DNA from: an uncultured Clostridia bacterium
GTDB lineage: Bacteria; Bacillota_A; Clostridia; TANB77; CAG-508
NCBI GenBank assembly: GCA_947625985.1
Contig: CANQQF010000035.1
Coordinates: 1 to 11,282 of the forward strand
DNA length: 11,282 nucleotides
Reading direction: 5' to 3'
A model generated the notes under the pieces. The model saw nothing but the letters and a program-made list of their open reading frames with translations, made no database searches and had not been told where the DNA came from. Both the position numbers and the translations under genes were made by a program. Position 1 is the first letter of the stretch; each line of letters starts with the position of its first letter. Positions 7,711 through 11,282 of this stretch are shown here, in pieces.

Positions 7711-7733
7711 GAGGGTGTTCTCCCTCATTTTTT
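7711..7733 (+). terminator. Rho-independent terminator with no upstream plus-strand gene
   Basis: GAGGG (7711-7715), a six-base loop, and CCCTC (7722-7726), followed by ATTTTTT. It is the most GC-rich stem in the intergenic region and has the proper U-tract on the plus strand. No plus-strand gene lies immediately upstream, so it either ends a short RNA or shields the next gene from readthrough. Confidence 0.65.
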
Positions 7734-7743
7734 GTTCCGTAAA

Positions 7744-7797
7744 AGCTTAGAGCCATATGCTTTTTATATGAAAATAACCTAATTGATTAGCTAAGCT
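7744..7797. repeat. Inverted repeat upstream of and overlapping the surface-protein promoter
   Basis: AGCTTAG (7744-7750) pairs with CTAAGCT (7791-7797). Inside it, CATAT (7754-7758) pairs with ATATG (7766-7770) across a seven-base loop. The right arm falls between the proposed -35 and -10 boxes, so this looks more like a possible protein-binding region than a transcribed leader. Confidence 0.4.
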
Positions 7798-7811
7798 AAA
7801 AATGATACTAT
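7783..7811 (+). promoter_or_regulatory. Promoter for the surface-protein gene
   Basis: TTGATT (7783-7788), a 17-bp spacer and TACTAT (7806-7811) with an extended -10 TG at 7803-7804. An overlapping TATAAA at 7809-7814 is an alternative -10 with longer spacing. The predicted leader to the ATG at 7863 is about 45 nt. Confidence 0.5.
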
Positions 7812-7862
7812 AAATTTAACATATTAATAATGTATGTTTTTATAAAAAACAGAGGTGAAAGG

Positions 7863-10800
7863 ATGAAAAAATCAAGACTTGCGAATGTCTTAGTTATATT
7901 AAGTTTACTTATCTGCTTTAGCTTAATCGGTCTTGCAAAAATTATTACAAATAGTTTTTCAAAAGAAGAAATCGTAAGCAAAATAGCAGAAAGTATTTTT
8001 ACACTTGATTTAACTCCTTTATTAACAGAAAATGAAACTAGTGCTACTGTCAAGTTTAACTGGAATTCTTACACAGGAAAAAGCGAAAAATATAGTGATT
8101 ACCAAGCTAAACAAAACAGTGCAGATAATTCTTTTAGCAGTATATCTTCAATAGATCATACTGCTATTAGTGATGTTCAAAATTCGCAAGTAATTCCAGA
8201 TACAGGAGAAGAAAAAGCAAATCAAGTATCAGAAGACGATGAAACAAAAACATACAAGCACTGTGAAGCAGGGCTAGAACACCCTGACTACGCTATATCA
8301 GAGGACAGTTGTCCAATATGTGAAAAAATAAAAGAAATATCAGTAACAGAAGAAAGCAAAGAATATAATGCAACAGAACAACATGTAACATATACAACCC
8401 CTCAAGATACAACAATAGTAGAATATTACAATAATCAAAAAACAATACCAACAGAAACAGGAAAATATAACTACGAATTAAAAATTTCATATAACGGTGT
8501 AGAATACAACACAGGAAAAACTGGAACATTCGAAATAATGCCAAAAAAGATAAAAGTAGAATACATACAGCCAGAAGATAGACAATATGATGGAACAGAT
8601 ATAATATCTTTAAAAGGTGGTAAACTAGAAGGATTAGAAGAAAGTGATGAAGGCAAAGTAGAATATATTTTACCAAAAACAATAAAAATCAGCAGTAAAG
8701 ACGTAGGAATATACAATGTAGCAATACCAGAAGTAACATTAACAGGAGAAAAGGCAAAAAATTATCAATTAATACAACCATCAGCAGAAGAAGTAAGTGT
8801 AACAATAAGTAAAAGAAAAATTAGAATGGAATACGTAATAGGAAAAGACAGAAAATATAATAAAACAAATGTAGTAGAAATAGAAAGTGGAAGAGTAGAA
8901 AATGTTATCGAAGGAGAAGATGTACAAGTAATAGTTCCAAAAACAGGAATAGCAGAAGATATCCATACAGGCACATGGCTAGTGGAAATAGAAGATTTAA
9001 CAATGCAAGGAAAAGATATTGGAAATTATGAACTAATACAACCAGACCCTGACGAAATCACAGTAAATATTTTTAAAGCAGACCCTCCTAAACTACATAT
9101 AGAGCCATATGTAAGTAGTATAGATGAAAAAGAAATAAAAGAAACAACCCCAGAAGTAATAATAGAAAACTCAAATAAGCAAGAAGATACGGAAACCACA
9201 GACACTCAAGAAGAAAATACAGAAACACCAGACACCCAAGAAGAAAGTACAGAAACACCAGATACCAAAGAAGAAAATACAGAAACACAAAAATTTGAGA
9301 TTAGCTACAAAAAACAAGAATTACAAGAAAAAATTAGATATGGAGATGAAATTGTAATCACCATTAGAATATATAACGAAGGCGTTGGAGCTGGATATGC
9401 TCAAACAATAACAAACATTATACCAGAAGGATTTGAATTTATAGAAAATGACGAAATAAACAAAGAAAATGAATGGACAAAAACAGATAAAAACACAGTT
9501 GAAACAGAAATATTAAGCTTTGAATCTGGGTCAGAAAATGAAATAAAAGCACCAACAGAAGAAAATGTAGATTATAGAGAAGTAAAATTAAAGTTAAAAG
9601 TAACAGAAAAAAGACTAATACAAGAAGAACTAAAAAATCAAACAATAGTAAAAGCAGTAGATATTGAAAATCAAGAAATAACCCAACAAGAAGATAATGA
9701 TGAAGATAAAAAACCAATAATAAAAAATGTAATACAAGAAAACGGATGGACAAAAACAGATAAAAGTGTAACGATAAAGGCAGAAAATGCGACAAATAAA
9801 GCAATTGCAGGATATGCAATAACAAAAGAAAATAAAGAACCAACTGAATGGGAAGAATCAGAACAAGAAACATGGACAACTATTGAAAAATATGATAATG
9901 GAACATATTATGCTTGGGTAAAAGACATAGAAGGAAACATATCTGAAAGCAAAGAATTTGAAATAAATAAAGTAGACAAAAAAAGCCCAGAAATAACAAG
10001 CTTTAAAAAAGACGTAGTTAAACTAGAAGGAAAAGCTATAGACAACGAAAGTGGAATAGAGGCTTATCAATTTAGCACAAAAGAAATAAACGAAAATTCT
10101 AGCAATTGGAAAGAAATAAAAAACATACAAGCAGAAGAAATAACAGAAACAGAAGAAATAGTAAAACCAGGAAAATATTATTTCTACGTAAAAGATAAAG
10201 TAGGAAATGTTACAAAAAGTGAAACATCAAATACAATAACACAAGAAGAATTAGATAACCAAAAAGGACAAAAAATAAATATATCATTTGTTTATTATGA
10301 CCAATCAACCAAAACTCAAAAAACAGAAGAAAAATCAACAATGATATTAATTGGAGAAAGTCAAACAATCATAACACCACCAACAATAGCAGAAACACAA
10401 ATTGAAATAGAAGGAAAACAAATAACAGCTATACCAAAAGGATGGTCAAAAACACCAGATGGAAGTGATGGAGTAGAAATAGAAAACGGTCAAACTGTAT
10501 TAGCAAAAAGATATGATGATGGCCAAACATATTATATGATATATGTGTATAAAGCAAAAGTAAAAGTACCTGATGAAAACGGAGATATGCAAGAAAAAGA
10601 AATAGAAATACAAATAGGTTCAGATGGTAAAAGACAGCAAAGCTCAAAAGGTGGAGCAGACGAAAATAAAAAACTAAAATTCCCAAAACAACCAATAAAT
10701 CCAGAAGGAGAACCATATACAGGAGAACAAGAAGAAAAGTGGAAGTTTGAAGGATGGGTAGTAAAAAAAGAACAAGAAGAATATCCAGGAAAAGATGCTA

Positions 10801-11282
10801 AAACAATAGATCCTGAAACAGAAATACCAGAAAACGGCGATGAATATTATCCAAAATTCAAAAAAGAAATAACAATATCAAGATATATATATCCAAACAA
10901 CTCAAAACTAGACTCAGGAATAACAGTAGAAGTAATAGCAATAGGAAAAACAATATATCCAACAAATGTTAATTTAGGAACAACAGAAAATATAACATTA
11001 GAAGATGGTGATACAGCAGAGCCATATAAATGGGTAACAGATATATCTGTTATACAAGAAGGAGCAACAGCAGAACAAATAAATGGCCTTGCTCCAAATA
11101 GTGAAGTATCTTTAACAGATGACGAAGAATACTATATGGTATATAAAGTAAAAGATGAAGATGTATATGTAGGCTCAAATAGCAAAATGACTGCAAAGCT
11201 AAAACATATAGTAAAATATGATTACTCAACAAATGGTGGAACCCAATGGGATGGAGGAGAAACTTCAGTAAAAGTAAGAGGA
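7863..11282 (+). CDS. Large repetitive surface protein with YDG, DUF11-like and Ig-like domains (partial; 3' end off the window)
   Basis: 1140 codons with no stop, open at the right edge. GAGGTG lies five bases before the ATG. Residues 9-28 form one membrane segment (VLVILSLLICFSLIGLAKII), a signal or anchor. Next come an unusual HCEAGLEHPDY...SCPIC segment (Cys134, His140, Cys150, Cys153), an MBG-like domain (about 159-228) and two YDG-type domains (about 229-317 and 318-405), each with a Tyr-rich start and a (K)NY(Q/E)LIQP block. A Thr/Glu linker with 10-residue repeats (447-476) precedes a DUF11-like domain (about 478-605; GDEIVITIRIYNEG and IPEGFEFI). Two Ig-like units follow (about 627-795; GTYYAWVKDIEGN and GKYYFYVKDKVGN), then a region with Listeria-Bacteroides-repeat features (WKFEGW at 960-965; YDYSTNGGTQW from 1119). 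The domains suggest an adhesin or matrix protein. The anchoring signal (sortase motif or other) would lie downstream. After about codon 120 the third positions become overwhelmingly A. Confidence 0.9.
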   Translation, partial: MKKSRLANVLVILSLLICFSLIGLAKIITNSFSKEEIVSKIAESIFTLDLTPLLTENETSATVKFNWNSYTGKSEKYSDYQAKQNSADNSFSSISSIDHTAISDVQNSQVIPDTGEEKANQVSEDDETKTYKHCEAGLEHPDYAISEDSCPICEKIKEISVTEESKEYNATEQHVTYTTPQDTTIVEYYNNQKTIPTETGKYNYELKISYNGVEYNTGKTGTFEIMPKKIKVEYIQPEDRQYDGTDIISLKGGKLEGLEESDEGKVEYILPKTIKISSKDVGIYNVAIPEVTLTGEKAKNYQLIQPSAEEVSVTISKRKIRMEYVIGKDRKYNKTNVVEIESGRVENVIEGEDVQVIVPKTGIAEDIHTGTWLVEIEDLTMQGKDIGNYELIQPDPDEITVNIFKADPPKLHIEPYVSSIDEKEIKETTPEVIIENSNKQEDTETTDTQEENTETPDTQEESTETPDTKEENTETQKFEISYKKQELQEKIRYGDEIVITIRIYNEGVGAGYAQTITNIIPEGFEFIENDEINKENEWTKTDKNTVETEILSFESGSENEIKAPTEENVDYREVKLKLKVTEKRLIQEELKNQTIVKAVDIENQEITQQEDNDEDKKPIIKNVIQENGWTKTDKSVTIKAENATNKAIAGYAITKENKEPTEWEESEQETWTTIEKYDNGTYYAWVKDIEGNISESKEFEINKVDKKSPEITSFKKDVVKLEGKAIDNESGIEAYQFSTKEINENSSNWKEIKNIQAEEITETEEIVKPGKYYFYVKDKVGNVTKSETSNTITQEELDNQKGQKINISFVYYDQSTKTQKTEEKSTMILIGESQTIITPPTIAETQIEIEGKQITAIPKGWSKTPDGSDGVEIENGQTVLAKRYDDGQTYYMIYVYKAKVKVPDENGDMQEKEIEIQIGSDGKRQQSSKGGADENKKLKFPKQPINPEGEPYTGEQEEKWKFEGWVVKKEQEEYPGKDAKTIDPETEIPENGDEYYPKFKKEITISRYIYPNNSKLDSGITVEVIAIGKTIYPTNVNLGTTENITLEDGDTAEPYKWVTDISVIQEGATAEQINGLAPNSEVSLTDDEEYYMVYKVKDEDVYVGSNSKMTAKLKHIVKYDYSTNGGTQWDGGETSVKVRG
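9201..9290 (+). repeat. Three tandem 30-bp repeats in the surface-protein linker
   Basis: Units 9201-9230, 9231-9260 and 9261-9290 encode DTQEENTETP, DTQEESTETP and DTKEENTETQ. A degenerate fourth copy (QEDTETT) precedes them. The DNA copies differ by only a few bases each, so copy number could vary by slippage or recombination. The encoded stretch is an extended acidic Thr-rich spacer between the YDG and DUF11-like domains. Confidence 0.85.

Larger units (their letters stand above)
7446..7743. other. Intergenic stretch between the corA promoter and the surface-protein leader
   Basis: About 300 bp without a convincing gene. It holds a tandem ATTTTGAT pair (7515-7530), the palindrome at 7544-7555 and a terminator at 7711-7733. 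A weak plus-strand promoter-like pair, TTGATA (7518-7523)-17 bp-TAGACT (7541-7546), could start an RNA of about 180 nt ending at the terminator. A 26-codon ORF (7662-7742) is present but has no good ribosome binding site. Confidence 0.45.

Noticed and set aside
7744..7862. Cyclic-di-GMP riboswitch upstream of the surface-protein gene
   Set aside because: Such riboswitches often precede surface genes, but the conserved core segments are absent and the inferred promoter lies downstream of most of the candidate region.
7808..8053. Minus-strand 81-codon ORF overlapping the start of the surface-protein gene
   Set aside because: It lies opposite the ATG, ribosome binding site and membrane segment of the plus-strand gene and has no supporting start signal.
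8293..11232. Several minus-strand ORFs rich in Leu, Phe and Tyr opposite the surface-protein gene
   Set aside because: They are antisense shadows of A-rich coding sequence, without ribosome binding sites or recognisable domains; the plus frame is open for 1140 codons with clear domain structure.

Overview
The window is very AT-rich DNA with the standard genetic code: Trp is read from TGG, and strong Gram-positive ribosome binding sites such as AAGGAGG and AAAGGAG precede most starts. It most resembles an uncultured, gut-type clostridial Bacillota. The supporting signs are a clostridial-type pseudopilin, a YkpA/YbiT-like ABC-F protein, a lone membrane-anchored CapA-family protein and a large YDG/DUF11-type surface protein. 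No exact taxon can be named from the sequence alone.

Layout, left to right. (1) Minus strand, 1-1331: a type IV pilin-like gene (888-1331) followed 23 nt later by an ABC-F ATPase gene that runs off the left edge. (2) 1332-1481: a compact divergent promoter region with one good sigma-A-type promoter per direction. (3) Plus strand, 1482-2813: a CapA/PGA_cap-fold exported protein with unusually T-ending codons. (4) 2814-3007: a structured spacer between convergent genes, with a perfect hairpin, two 30-bp direct repeats and outer inverted repeats that reach into the next gene. (5) Minus strand, 7370 down to 3008: a tight four-gene cluster, corA-like transporter -> 54-codon ORF -> 549-codon HExxH protein -> 515-codon HExxH protein, with gaps of 20, 8 and 21 nt and one recognisable promoter before corA. 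(6) 7371-7862: a 492-bp divergent intergenic region holding the corA promoter, a palindrome, an orphan Rho-independent terminator, an inverted repeat and a promoter for the last gene. (7) Plus strand, 7863 to the right edge: 1140 codons of a repetitive, membrane-anchored surface protein.

The best candidate for something undescribed is the corA cluster. Two clearly paralogous cytoplasmic-looking proteins each carry HEI(E/Q)HHRQY and, exactly 48 residues after the first His, a Glu in LENDA. This is a plausible zinc-metalloprotease site. The 54-residue protein just upstream resembles only the N-terminal helical segment of the two large ones. Co-transcription with a divalent-metal (Mg2+/Co2+) transporter suggests a shared regulon, but no function can be assigned from sequence.

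The remaining genes concern the cell surface (pilin, CapA-like, repetitive adhesin-like protein) and translation (ABC-F). There is no sign of tRNA, rRNA, CRISPR array, transposase or phage genes.
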